Source: Syncephalis fuscata (taxonomy: Eukaryota; Zoopagomycota; Zoopagomycetes; Zoopagales; Piptocephalidaceae). Taken from it: a stretch of DNA of 64,000 nt. The stretch lies in contig JAHLTZ010000020.1 in assembly GCA_025786725.1 (NCBI GenBank), forward strand, positions 248,001 through 312,000, read 5' to 3'. The position numbers were made by a program, and so were the translations under genes. Shown here one piece after another: positions 49,549 through 61,689 of the stretch. The stretch's first letter is position 1. Each line of letters begins with the position of its first letter. Below the pieces are notes generated by a model. It made no database searches, was not told the origin of the DNA, and saw only the letters and a list, made by a program, of their open reading frames with translations.

Positions 49549-50787
49549 TTAAAATAAAAATCTAAATAATTTGGCCAATACAGATGCTACTTGTGGTGTT
49601 ACTGTAGATGATGTTTTAGTCTTTGTATTTTTGTTATTGCTATTGTTGGTATTCACTTCACTGGCCACTACTTCTTTTTGACGGAATGATCGATGGACTC
49701 GTTTCATATTTGGATCTACAAAGGAAGAAGTATCTGTAGTAGTATGTATTTGTATTTATTGTGGTTTTCTTCTTCTTTTGTTGTTTGCGTGTACGTATTG
49801 TCTCCAGTAGTTGACCACGTTCAACATTCTCCATATACATCTTGTTCTCTCGTCTTGCTTGTTCCAATTCAGTTTGCATTCGTTGTTGACGAGCCGCTCT
49901 TTCATAGGCTAATTAAAAGTATTAGTCGTTAATATATAAAATATATACTAGTAATAGACTATATTTACCAATACGCTCAGTCAAATGATTCCATTTAAAC
50001 TTTGGTAAATATTTTAAATTCCATAAATCATGTTGATAAAATCCACGTTTTTGACTACCATTACCTAATAATAATAACACAATAATAATAATTAAATATT
50101 ATAATATATCAATATATTATAGTATATCTTACCTATTGGTTGAGCATTTAATGATTTGGCTACTAGTTTGGCCACTTTCTTATCACTAAACTCGACCCAT
50201 CCTTCTGTAAACATTAATTTTCTATTCCCACCCATACGTCTACGTCTTTTACGAGCATTTTCATCTAATTTGATTTAATACTACTAATACATCATTTAAT
50301 AACTACTTACCTTCAGGTGCCAAATAAATACGGCCCACTTTACCGTATTGTGATAAAAGATGACGTATTTTTTGTGGCTTCATAAAGGGTGGAATGCGTG
50401 ATAGATAAATAAGACCGGATTTTTCATGTGCCTCTTTATACCGATCCAGTTCTTCAGATGTTAATCCTTTAACAATATTCTTTTCTTTACGCTTTGTAGT
50501 TTTAGTAGATTCAACAAGTTGATCCAATTGAATATTATCAATATCTTGTTCTATGTCACTTGACACTGCATTATACTTGTTGTCTTCTTCTTCTTCTTCG
50601 TCTTCTTCGTTATCTTGCTCCATTTTATCTTCTTTAAGGTCAATGTCGCTTTCACTATCGGTATCTTCGTCAGAGTCGTTATTTAATGGCAGTTCTTGCG
50701 CTGACGGCCCTTCTCCAACAACTCTACCGTCTCTTCTTCATCAGATACAGCTGCATCACTATCGTTAAGCCGATGTAGGTCGTCCAT
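49549..50787 (-). CDS. esf2: ESF2/ABT1 RNA-binding protein for 18S rRNA processing, with apparent frameshifts
   Basis: Esf2 is a nucleolar factor of the small-subunit processome. The protein begins at the ATG at 50787 with an acidic, Asp/Glu-rich region. The RRM-like core has GLIYLSRIPPFMKPQKIRHL, LSQYGKVGRIYLAPE, EGWVEFSDKKVAKLVAKSLN, then FYHQDLWNLKYLPKFKWNHL and QQRMQTELEQARRENKMYME. A shift equal to one missing base lies at 50706-50733, within the acidic part. A second discontinuity near 49735-49750, either a shift or an intron, leads to the family's C-terminal VHRSFRQKEVV block and the stop at 49549. Exons end at GTAAGT-type donors near 50310 and 50130. Its promoter is shared with the cyclophilin, whose start is 142 bp away. 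Confidence 0.88.
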
Positions 50788-50929
50788 GGTTTAGGAATAT
50801 GATTCAGTGGAACGAATCGTGTCAAAAGGAAACAAAAAGAAAAAGAAATAAAAATCCACACCATAATTTGATTCATATCCACGTTGCAACTCCACTTGTA
50901 TACACACAAACTATACTATTACTTATATC

Positions 50930-51818
50930 ATGGTAGGTTAAACGGTGTTTATTGCGATGACCTACAATTAACTGGTTATTGGCTATTGTAGTCGGTTACA
51001 TTACATACTGATTTGGGCGATTTAAAGATTGAAGTTTTTTGTGAAGCTGTACCAAAGGCTGCCGAAGTAAATAACGTAAATGACAAGTTATGATAATTAA
51101 CAAGTAGTATAGAACTTTTTAGCCTTGTGTGGCAGTGGCTATTACGACAACGTACTATTTCATCGGTTAGTAATAGAGTGATCTATTATATAGTAGCTTA
51201 ATAAGACTATGTAGAAATATTGCCGGATTCATGGTACAGGTAAATAGATAGCTCTTTATATTGGTTATAATATTAAATAGCTTCTAATAATACAATTAGA
51301 CGGGCGATCCTACAGGTAACTAGCTGTTAGTTGTAGCTGTTTGCCTACTTATGTATTATAGGAACGGGCAAGGGTGGCAATTCTATTTGGGGCCGTAAAT
51401 TTGAAGATGAAATCCGATCTACAATGAAGGTCAGTACTAATATTGATGATGATGATGATGATATAATAAACAAATAGATTTAACAATGTGGTTTATTTAT
51501 ATTAGCATAATGCACGTGGTATTGTAAGCATGGCGAATTCAGGTCCGGATACAAATGGATCCCAGTTCTTTATTACCTATAGTAAACAATCACATCTTGA
51601 TACAAAATATACGATCCTGGGCAAGTAAGTGGAAAGATAATACTTTTATATAACATAATTACTTAGCCAATCGTATTTGACGTAGAGTTATCGATGGAGC
51701 TGATACAACACTGGATGCTTTGGAGAAAGTATCAGTAGATGAAAAGAATCGACCCATTCAAGACATCCGTATTCAATCAGTGACCATTCATGCCAATCCA
51801 ATTGCTGACAAAGCATAA
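50930..51818 (+). CDS. Cyclophilin-type peptidyl-prolyl isomerase, PPIL3/Cyp10-like
   Basis: This is a single-domain cyclophilin that catalyses cis-trans isomerisation of prolyl bonds; PPIL3-type members associate with the spliceosome. It is unusually intron-dense: eight exons in 0.9 kb. The first exon contributes only the start codon (50930-50932). Later ones are 50992-51066, 51113-51165, 51215-51239 and a 16-nt exon at 51300-51315. The joined protein is short and matches the PPIL3 pattern: [74 protein letters not shown] and [20 protein letters not shown]. Active-site residues (FHR, GFMVQ, FF) are present. No lesions are seen. Confidence 0.92.
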
Positions 51819-53075
51819 ATAAATGAATTCATTAATAGCATATATATATAGGTTAAATCATTTAATAACAATTAATAATAGTAAAATGTTGTCACTACTT
51901 TGATTTTAGAAAACTATAGCTTAAATGGCTAAGTGGCACTTTATCCCGAGGTTATATTATAATGTTGTTATTGATGTTTACCAACACTTACCTCAACGTT
52001 TAGAGTACAATGTGCCTATTGATTAGTATTAATTTGATGATAAACTAATAACTTTTATGATATTACATAGAAATAAATGAAACAAAAGTTAATATACTCT
52101 ATTGCTGCTGCTTAAAGTTATTACTATATAGTAAATATAGCTAATAGTAAACCTTGCAAGCTTGATATTGTCTCACCATTAACGCAGCATTAGCTGTTTA
52201 TGTAACTATTCATATGTTTACAATAATAAATATTTACTAATCATATAGTTGTAGTTGTTGTTTATTATTAGCAGCTGATGCTGATATCCAATATATGTAT
52301 TAGGCTTTTTATCAGTCAGCTGCGATATTAATAGATTGCTTAATTATACGATGTATTTTCTAGTCACTTTATTACAATAATATGATCATAATATTAAAAT
52401 AATAGCATTTTAATTGATATTAAGCTATTGCGCAATTAATAGTGTTTTAATGTAATTGTATCGCCATCAGCTTGGGCCATTGTAATTAAGCACTCGGTCT
52501 GATATTATAGCACTATACTTAGCTATCGATGCTTAAAATGCTGTTATAAACTATAAATCCAGCAGCTCTTTTTATTATAACCATGTTTTTATTAAAATAA
52601 AAAGATATTTTGATTATACAATATTATTTAAATGTGTAATGTAATTTGTGGTCCAATCTTTAGCAATGATTAAATAAACCTGTTTTTTTTGATATTGGCG
52701 TTTGAACAATAGAAACTACGCAAATATGGCATTACTATAATGGGCTACGTTTTATCATGCCGTTCAATACATTTATAGACATAAAAATGCCACTTTAAAA
52801 CATCTGTAGTTTCAGAGTCCGTACTGAGATGCGGAGGTTATTTGTTTATGGTTTATTCCATGTGCTCGTTTCACGTTTTTCACAAAAATAAATACCATAT
52901 TTGTTCAATCTGAGAGTAAACGTATCGGCTATTGCATGATATATTTTGCTATAAATATATGCATTTTCAGCATATCTATTCGTCTAATCATCACATCATA
53001 CTTTTCCTCGCGTACTAACTTTATAGAAAGTACAACCTTTTATTGACGACTGGACCTTGACATAGCATATTCACG
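51819..53075. other. Spacer; its 3' part is the conserved upstream region of a duplicated secreted-protein gene
   Basis: No gene is seen. From about 52560 the sequence resembles 54890-55400 upstream of the second copy (for example CAATCTTTAGCAATGAT and GGTTTATTCCATGTGCTC), so the promoter was duplicated with the gene. Confidence 0.5.
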
Positions 53076-54270
53076 ATGAAGTCTATTTTGCTATCACCAC
53101 CACTGCACTCATGCTAGTGTCGGTTACTCAAGTCACACCTGCTAATGGCATGCCAGGTTTATTTGGTACCAAACCCGATCCCGTGCCCGATGCCACTGGC
53201 AAGTGCCACTGAATTCATCTATGTTATTTACTAACATATTATTCATGTAGAGTTTATGAATATTAAATTGGATGGTGAAACTGATCCATTTGCCATTTAT
53301 GATCTCAAGCTTATAGGCAAAGAATCCAATATTAGGGGCGTACATTATATTGATGGAATGCAAAGAAAAGATCCGATTCAGCTTGCATGTGGATCAACTT
53401 CAAATACAAAAACTACGCCCTTCAAGTATACGAGGCAAGTCTTATATAGCAGCAAACATACAAAACTGACAAATACAATCAACTACAGGATTTATTGAAA
53501 TCCAAATTGTCATATGAAACCAACGAAGTTTTGAAATTATGTTACCTAAAGGGCAATTTATATTGCCTGGACATGTTAAATGCTATATTTTACCATATAA
53601 AAAATGTGATCCGCAATACAACCCTGTTTCTAAAAATTTTGGAGAGTATGTCAAATTTAATAGCTATTGCTTTCACATACTAACAGTTATTCTAACTTTT
53701 CAATTAGTCTTATGGGTGCTCAGATAGATTATTTACATAAAAGATGGTCTAGAGTTGGAAGAGGTAAAGACTTGAATTGTCTATATATTGCAAACTAAAT
53801 CGTGATTAGTGCTAGATATTATAAAAAAAATGGATGGTACGCCAATGGGGATTATGAAAGTAAGTAAAGCATATTGTTGTTTATTGTTGTTTATATTAAT
53901 GCTACTGTTAGATATTTGCTTCACTGGGAAGAAAGATGACTACAAAGTATTTTTTACCAAATTCGACAATACTATTTCATTAGAAAAACTTATTGAATTA
54001 CAAAGAAGTAATAGAGTCCAAAAAATCAATAAGCATATCATAGAACAAACTTTATATAAACTCCCTTACGACTAAGAAATGGATATATATATGGGCTTAA
54101 AAGAAATAAAAAATAAATGGAGATACAATTGGAGTAATATCCGTACAGAAGAACCGAGTTGGAAAGTGGCTGCATTAGAAGGTAACACTTACCAGCTAGA
54201 GTCATTCAACGACTTGTTATTGCCTCTACGTGAGAATAGCAAGTTTTACAAAGAATCAATATTTGTTTAA
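53076..54270 (+). CDS. Secreted-family member 2, frame interrupted
   Basis: It is a paralogue of the genes at 55401 and 29234, with no recognised function. The ATG at 53076 opens a signal-peptide-like region, which is broken after about eight codons by a shift; the second frame resumes at MLVSVTQVTPANG. The first intron begins with GCAAGT, not GT. Coding-like segments follow: GVHYIDGMQRKDPIQLACGS, LPKGQFILPGHVKCYILPYK, a KKMDGTPMGIMK region and KKDDYKVFFTKFDNTISLEK. There is an in-frame TAA at 54073, after which the same frame continues with NKWRYNWSNIRTEEP to 54270. A further shift lies near 53405. Either the gene is decaying or several bases are missing from the assembly. Confidence 0.55.
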
Positions 54271-55400
54271 ATAAATAATGGCATGTTATGGTTCAATTGT
54301 TACAGCTGTGTAATATGCCAATATTAATTATTTGTTTATTAAATATGCTATTTCATAACTATTGTAAATATTATTTAGCATGCTTTAAACGGCACCATCA
54401 GTACTTTATAAAAACAAATTGCTATACAATCTGCTGCATAAACTAGCTTATTTCAGTATATTTAATTTTCTATATCCTTCAACGTTTTATATGCGTTAAT
54501 AATAATAATTATCATGACTGGCAAATACTAGACTCAATATGACGAGATTATCTAATGAATTCTGATAAACAAACGGTTGCATTTTTACACTGTTCCTTTG
54601 TGATTCATTTGTTTTTTGTGTCAAAGTGTCGAAACACAATGCTTCATCGATGCACAATGACGTTTAATGACTTGAACATTCTAGTATCGTTGGATTTAAA
54701 TACTCGAAACCAACTGCTATTTCCCTTACATAATACTAATATTATTTTAAAAGTTTCAATAATATAATTGGCACGACGCTATTGCGTGCTTAATAATGTT
54801 TAATATGATTACAGCACCATCAAAATAAACCATTTAAATTAAGCATTCGAACTGTTGCTATATAACTTATTTGTTTATTTATAATGATATTGTTATTTTG
54901 AGCTATGTATTTAAAAGTAGTTTTTTTATTATATCCATGTCTTTAACAGCATAAGATATTTGGCTATATGTTATAGTTTATATAAACAGTGTAATGTCCA
55001 TGGCACAATCTTTAGCAATGATCAAATCTATTTGCATTTTTGAATATTTATGCTTGCAAAAATAATAGGCACAAAAATGATAATGCTACAATAAACCATG
55101 TTTCATCTGCTTCGTGCTACTCAATATATATGTAGAAATGAAATGCTACTTTAAAACATTGTAGTTTCAGGATCTGTTGGAATGCGGAGATTAGTTGTTT
55201 GCGGTTTATTCCATGTGCTCTTTTCGCAATTTCTTACTCAAAACCTGTACTATTGCACAATGTATTTTGCTATAAATATCTGCATTTTCTAGCAGACTTA
55301 TTTGTCTAATCGTCACATCATAATTTTTCCTCACGTACTAGCCTCATAAAAAGTGCAACATTTTACTCGCAGACTGAACCTTGGCATAGATATATTTACA

Positions 55401-56515
55401 ATGAAGTCCGTTCTTACTATTGCTGCTATTACGCTCATGCTAGTATCTGTTGCCCAAGCCATGTTTGTTAATGGCATATTACGTGTTCTCACGCCTAAGC
55501 ATCAGCCTCTATCCATGTTCAAGCCCCTGGCAAGTACCTACTACAAGTTATCTGTCTTGTTTACTAACGTTATTACTCGTGCAGATCTATGGATATTAAT
55601 GAAAAAGATATAAGAAAACTATTTACCCCGCATAACATTATATTAAAAGCAAAGGATCTACTATCAATAACGTATATTATATTGATGGAAAGAAGGGTAG
55701 CGAGCTCATTCGGGTTGCATGTGGATCAAAATCAAATACAGAGAATTACGCCATTCAAGCATACGAGGTAGGTTTATACGACAACGGACATGCAAAAACT
55801 AAGAATATAATCAATCACAGGATCTATATAATTCAGAATCGCTACATGTTATTAATAGTGATTTTGGAATTGTAGTACCTAAAGAGCAATTTACAATATC
55901 TGGAGGTAATACATGCTATATTTTGCCATACATAAAATGTGAACCGACAACAACACTATTTCTAAAGGCTTTGGGAAGTATGTCAAATTTAATAGCTATA
56001 GCTTTTACATAATATAAAATATTCTAACGTTTAATTTAGTGCGTGGCTTCAGGATCTAGATCGCATAACTGAAATATGGAGGAAAATTGGAACAGGTAAA
56101 AATTTGGATTGTTTATATATTGTAAACTAAACTTTGATTAGGACTAGATTATTTAAAGAAAAAAGGATGGTACACCCACATGGATATTGAAGGTAAATGT
56201 AGTATATTGCTGTTTACTGGCATTTACATTAATTATAATGGCAGAAACTTGCCTTATTGGAGAAAAAGATAACTACAAGCCATACTTTGTCAATTTCAAT
56301 AATGCTATTCCAGTAGGAAAAGGCCTTATTGAGGCTGAAAACATAATAACATTGTTTTGAAAGATACCTTGCATAAATTCAATCTAAAATTACACAACGG
56401 ATTTGTAAATTGGTTTGTCGACACTCCAGAAATGAAATGGAAATACAACTGGGAGAAGACTACAGTAGAATCAGCCAAAGAACTGACGGATTTTAAAAAC
56501 ATCATAATTATTTAA
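55401..56515 (+). CDS. Secreted-family member 3, frame interrupted
   Basis: The ATG at 55401 gives a clear signal peptide (MKSVLTIAAITLMLVSVAQA). The first intron again starts with GCAAGT and ends at TGCAG near 55582. Conserved segments are NNVYYIDGKKGSELIRVACG, SKSNTENYAIQAYE, VVPKEQFTISGGNTCYILPY, AWLQDLDRITEIWRKIG, LDYLKKKGWYTHMDIE and a final MKWKYNWEK block with the stop at 56513. Single-base shifts are needed near 55650 and 56350. The order of landmarks matches the gene at 29234 (CG near the second intron, G-x-TCY, KGW). Function is unknown. Extracellular location is inferred from the leader. Confidence 0.62.
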
Positions 56516-56750
56516 AGATAATAGATCATTTATTATTGGCTAAAGATGAGAAATAGCAAGTTGCACAATAAAGCAATATTTACTTAAATAAAGCAATGTC
56601 ATGTTATGATCCAATTGCTGCAACCGTATAGTATTGCTTGCTATTTTTTATTTGCTTCTCAAGCAATGGCATTAAATAGATATTGTATAATGTCATTTAG
56701 CATGATTTAAACAATAAACACCTAGTATTGTATGAAAGCAAACTAGATAA

Positions 56751-57116
56751 CAACTTATTGCATAAACTTTGTGTATTTCAATTCATCTGACCCTTTTTCA
56801 TTCTGTTGATACTCTACATCAGCATTAACAATATAGACTAACATTGTTATAGATATTGTTTATTGGCTATATTATAGTAATAATAAATTATAAAAATTAT
56901 CAATCTAATATTATCAATCTAATATTATGATTTTTTATACATATATATTAGCACACATACTAGCATAGGTCTGTACGTAGTTAAAGCTTTTTAAATTATT
57001 ACCACTTGTAGTGCAGCATATAGCATGTATGCTGTCAAAGCTGCTGTATACTTGATTTGCTTAAATAGCTAACATAGTCATTGTGCTGACTGCTGTATAT
57101 GACAAATGTGGTGACC
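56751..57116. other. Short AT-rich spacer
   Basis: No feature is seen apart from simple AT-rich runs and a short direct repeat of ATCAATCTAATATTAT near 56900-56935. Confidence 0.35.
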
Positions 57117-57988
57117 AAATGCTACTAAACTCGCTGCATGTTTTGATTTGCCATAGATCACCACTGCAGTCGTTTTAAAAGTAGTAGTAGATTGCACTTT
57201 TAGCACGGCCACTGAATAACATTTCAGTACCATACAGTGCGATCTACTACTGTTGCTACTGTATATGCTATTGCCAGCACGATCTATAGTGGCGATCAAT
57301 AGCAAAGCAAAGCATATAGTCGCTACATTCATCGTACTGGCAGTTGTGCATATACAACAGCGTAATCTCCAATAATCCATAGCATAAACAAAGCACACAG
57401 CGAGATTTAACAGCATACCCTCAACATAACATAAAATAAACCAGGAATGCACTTATCGTGTCAAAGAGGCTGTCAACAACAATGATCGGAGTGATGAAGG
57501 TGATTTGTAAAAAGGTCAGATTACAAAAGAGCAATGCAAGGACATAGTGTAAATAGTGTTTGTACATAACTAGTAGTCAGTCAACTACTGACACTATCTA
57601 ATTGGTATATATGGAGTGTACAAGTATATGCAATGGATATATGCTATCAAGTGTGAAGAAAGAGAAAGGGAAATGTGATGACGTAGATTGTGAGCTGTGA
57701 GCCTGTCAGTCAATATTTATAAACAGCCGAGTTTAATTCATTAATAAATGCAATGTGAAATAATAAAAGTCAATCTACCCAACATGTCAGTACATCATAG
57801 AACAGATTAATAGTAAATGAATAAATGCATTAAAAATAAAAGCCATTTTACCACCAAAACTACTCATTATCATAGAACATATACTCAGTATATTAAAAGA
57901 TCAATTAAATATAATAAAAGTCATATACACCCAAAAACACTCATTATCATAAAACATGTTGTCAGTATAATAGCGAATGTATTAAAAT
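57117..57988. repeat. 0.87-kb dispersed repeat, copy B
   Basis: This is the direct repeat of 37687-38558, with scattered substitutions and balanced length. It ends about 60 bp from the stop codon of the ubiquitin hydrolase gene. Confidence 0.85.
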
Positions 57989-58048
57989 AATAATAATTTA
58001 TTGATAGCTACAAAATTTAATAATAATCTACTAATACATAAAATACTA

Positions 58049-60538
58049 CTATATTGTGCGTTCTCGACCAATTAACGCTCTTTTGGGAATAGGAGCAGCC
58101 AGTGCCTCCTCGCTTTTTATAGGCGTTAAGTGATAGAATAACAGGTAGCCGTCTTGGTCAATTTCCCTAAAGGCTGCCTCTGTTGGCATAATACGTACAC
58201 GACTCGCTTCTGGCGCCGTATCATCCATACGAATCCATTGGCTATCACGCTCTAGTGCTAGCAATGGATTGGATGGTGGTAACGGCGCTAATGTTGGATG
58301 GGCAGCTCTTTCTTTACCGCCCACACCTACTACGCCTACGCCATCCACTAGACCGCTTAATGGTAATTTACTATTGCTATTACTGCTATTGATATTACTG
58401 TTGCTAATATTACTGCTGCTACTGCTACTGTAAATACTGTCTTCGCTACTCCGTTGACCAGTAGTAGATTTATCGCGTTTATACACCGACGGTAACGATG
58501 TACTTGTGCGATTTGATCTACTAGTAGCGGTGGCTGACCGTCTAGGCAATCGATAGCGCCGACTTTGCTTACTCTCGCTACTGCGTTGCATTAATAAATT
58601 ATCCGCTGCAGTTTCTAGAGGTGTCACTGGAATAAATTGTCGACAAAATGCTACATAATGTCCACGATCTAGTGATGAACCACGATGGCATACTGCAGCT
58701 TGTAACGTTAAGCGATACTGAATATCACCATCTGATTCAGTATGTGTAGGTGATACAAATGGCGTAAAATCCATTTCTTCTGGTATAATGACTCGTCGAT
58801 TTGATCTTATCCATCGACCGGTCATTGTTTGTCGATACCGTTTAAGCATTATAGGCAGTAGAATGCGTCGATCAGAGAAATGGACCGACTGTGCCGTTGT
58901 TCGTTGACCTGATTCATTCTCTGCTGACCAGAATGGCAACATGGATAGCGCTGACCATGCATCCAGTTGAATAACTGATGAAATAGATCCGGATCTTTGC
59001 ATTAATTCAACCAATTCTGGCATTGATGGTATCGTTGGTGCTGTAGCTGGATCATTATATATAGATTCTAATACTTCTTCTTCAATTATTTCTTCAAGTT
59101 CTTCAGTTATTTCTTGTGGCTGTTTTCCTTTACTATGATTTACCAATTCTTTATCTTGTTGTATATCATTCATAGTATTAATGATTTTTGGCTCTTCATT
59201 AATTTTCTTTAGTTTACGTCGTCGTAGTCCTTGTACTCGTGTACCAAAGAAGTGCATAGTTAGTAGACGTTCAAGAGAAATAGGATCGGCATTTGTCTTT
59301 TTGTTAAGTATGCGTTGGCCTAGCCATGATGTTCGATGAATTGTTGAATTAGAATCAAAATTATCTTTTTTTCTATTATTGTTACCATTCATATCAGCTC
59401 TATGTTTATGTCCTTTTTTTTTACTGTCTTTGTCTTTACGTAGTTTGCTTTCAACAAACTTTTCTGTTTCAGTATCATCTGGAATAGCCAATTGTAATAA
59501 ACGTTCAGTGACTAATCGATTATCGTCAATATCTGTACGGCCGGTGTGTAGCATCCGTACTTCAAATGGTAAATATGGCAGCTCTAGTAAATCAGTAAGA
59601 AACATAAACAGCTCTCCAGCATCCTCTTGCGTCGTTAATAGAAACGGTGAATGACGCGATGCAGTGGTGGTTTCTGTTCCAGCAACTGTTTTTGCCGTAG
59701 CAGTTGATGATGACAACGACATGGCTGTTGCTGTTGTAGCAGTGGCATTAACTGGTGCCGATGCAGCCAGTAAAGTCATACCGCCATTACTGCCACCAAA
59801 ACTACGGCCAGCCATGGCCAGTGGTGTAGTGGCTGTCATTGGATGAAGAACACGTACACCACGCCATCCACACGCCGCCAAATCCTCACACAATTGGCAT
59901 ACCATGGGGCGAGCTACTGACTGGCCTGCTCGTAATTGATTGACCATAACACGACAAGTTACTTGGACTCTTGTAGCCAGTGGATGCGATAATGGACGCG
60001 GCTGTAATAATGCATCGAATGCATCTTGACAGCCAAACATAGCAAATAATAAACTATCTATTTACAATGAATTAGTTCATTATATAATATTTATTATTGA
60101 TATTATATTATTTACATGTAGCAAATTAATTATATATAATATGATTTATATATTTGTTTGGTTAACTCACCTAAATAACAGCTAGTGCCATTAAAGTTTT
60201 CAATACCTCGTACAAATACATTATCCATAATTGGCAATAACACACCAGCTTTAGCAAGTGCCATGCTTTCAAGATAGGCCACACTGGCCGATACATCCCA
60301 GCCAAATCGTTCTAACGCCCGTTCACGCTCTTCAACAGTCGTATCAACACCTTGCAAGTCCAAATATGATGCAACTGATATTACAGTTAGTATTTAGTAT
60401 AACAAATAGCAGTAGCAATTTTAGTAGTAGCAATTTACCTTTGGCTACTTTTATCTCTCGCCGTTCTGACTCGGTCGTGCCCCATAACCAACGACGCACA
60501 GCCGGTCCTACTTGACTCAATGACTTGACTTGTAACAT
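58049..60538 (-). CDS. Ubiquitin carboxyl-terminal hydrolase (USP/UBP family) with UBA-like region
   Basis: This is a deubiquitinating cysteine protease. Exons are 60538-60439, 60374-60171 and 60057-58049. After a short N-terminus (VGPAVRRWLWGTTESERREI) there is a UBA-like helix region (VEERERALERFGWDVSASVA). The Cys box IENFNGTSCYLDSLLFAMF is assembled across the second intron and supplies the catalytic Cys. QEDAGELFMFL follows. The His box is VCHRGSSLDRGHYVAFCR, and the C-terminal part has FREIDQDGYLLFYHL. Long low-complexity inserts (Ala/Thr, Lys-rich, Ser/Asn) lie between the boxes. The specific substrate is unknown. No lesions are seen. Confidence 0.88.
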
Positions 60539-61689
60539 GAATTAAACAAATGCTAATGGAAATGCTTATTCAGGAACAATAAAAAACGCAATATGGATAT
60601 TCAACGTAAAAAGAAGCAGGCCTACACGAATAAAGGCTTTTAACAGTATTTGGTCGTTGTTTTAAGAAGAACAAAAAGTCTTATGCAATAGTAGATGGAT
60701 GGACTCGACACAGCTGAGAATTGCCAGATACTATCGGAACATCCCCACACACACATATATATATATGGCTATAGATAGATATAGATACAAGTAGGTAAAT
60801 TGATGGATTTCTATATTCATCGGCTAATCATCACTTTATAAGTGTGTATAGATGGGTAGGTAAGTAGTGGTTGACTGCCAAGACTCCGACGATGACCAAT
60901 GGTTGCTCATACTCACATACGAAAAAGGACTGTTTGTTTCTTTATTGGTTTCAACGACGCCAGGAAGCTTGTGTAAACGCCATTTACACCATCGTCTATG
61001 GCTGTCATCATTTATAATAAATAACACATAATACATTGTATTGAATAAAGTGTGCGTGGCATAACTGGACAAATCAATACACCTAGTCATATTGTCTCAA
61101 TTATCGTGTTCTAATATTTATTTTACCATAAAAGGTATTGCATATTGCTCAAACATTTGTCACGCTCCCATCATGTGATAATCAGCCTGGCAAGCCCGTG
61201 GCCATTCATCACAGACTAACAAGTTAAAGAGAGAGAGAGAGAGAGAATGAAAGAAATAAGGCGATTTCTACATGCATAGCATAAACGATGATGGTACAGT
61301 CAGCACAAAAATGTCATCATTTCTATGAAATGCTCGGCGTCGGAACAATACATATACGTATATATATATGTAATAATAAAGCACATAAGCGGTAAAACGC
61401 AATCCGTCTCTCTCACTAATCCACTACATACTAATTGATTGCCAAATAAGAACCACACACACACACACACAGTTATTGTAATTTAAATCATCGTCATCAG
61501 TGCATTGTCCCCATTTATTCTTCCTTCTTTCTTTCCACTCACCTTTAGTTTGTTCAACGCTTGTACAAAGAACGACAACAACAACACGCACACTTCCGAT
61601 CATCCCGTTGGTTTTAAGCATCTTTTATTTTGCAAGAATCTATATTATTTTTGGCATTATTTGTTGCTGATTGCACGTATCAAGGCACA
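60539..61689. other. 1.15-kb divergent promoter region with microsatellites
   Basis: It lies between the divergent starts of the ubiquitin hydrolase and REV7 genes. A GA run occurs at about 61229-61246 and a CA run at about 61454-61471. A C/T-rich stretch at 61500-61560 precedes REV7. No gene is supported. Confidence 0.5.

Larger units (their letters stand above)
52560..56750 (+). repeat. Tandem duplication of a secreted-protein gene with its flanks (unit about 2.3 kb)
   Basis: Start codons of the two paralogues are 2325 bp apart. Similarity extends about 500 bp upstream (GGTTTATTCCATGTGCTC at both) and into the 3' flank (ATGTTATGGTTCAATTG against ATGTTATGATCCAATTG). The copies are clearly diverged, so the duplication is not recent. 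Confidence 0.75.
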
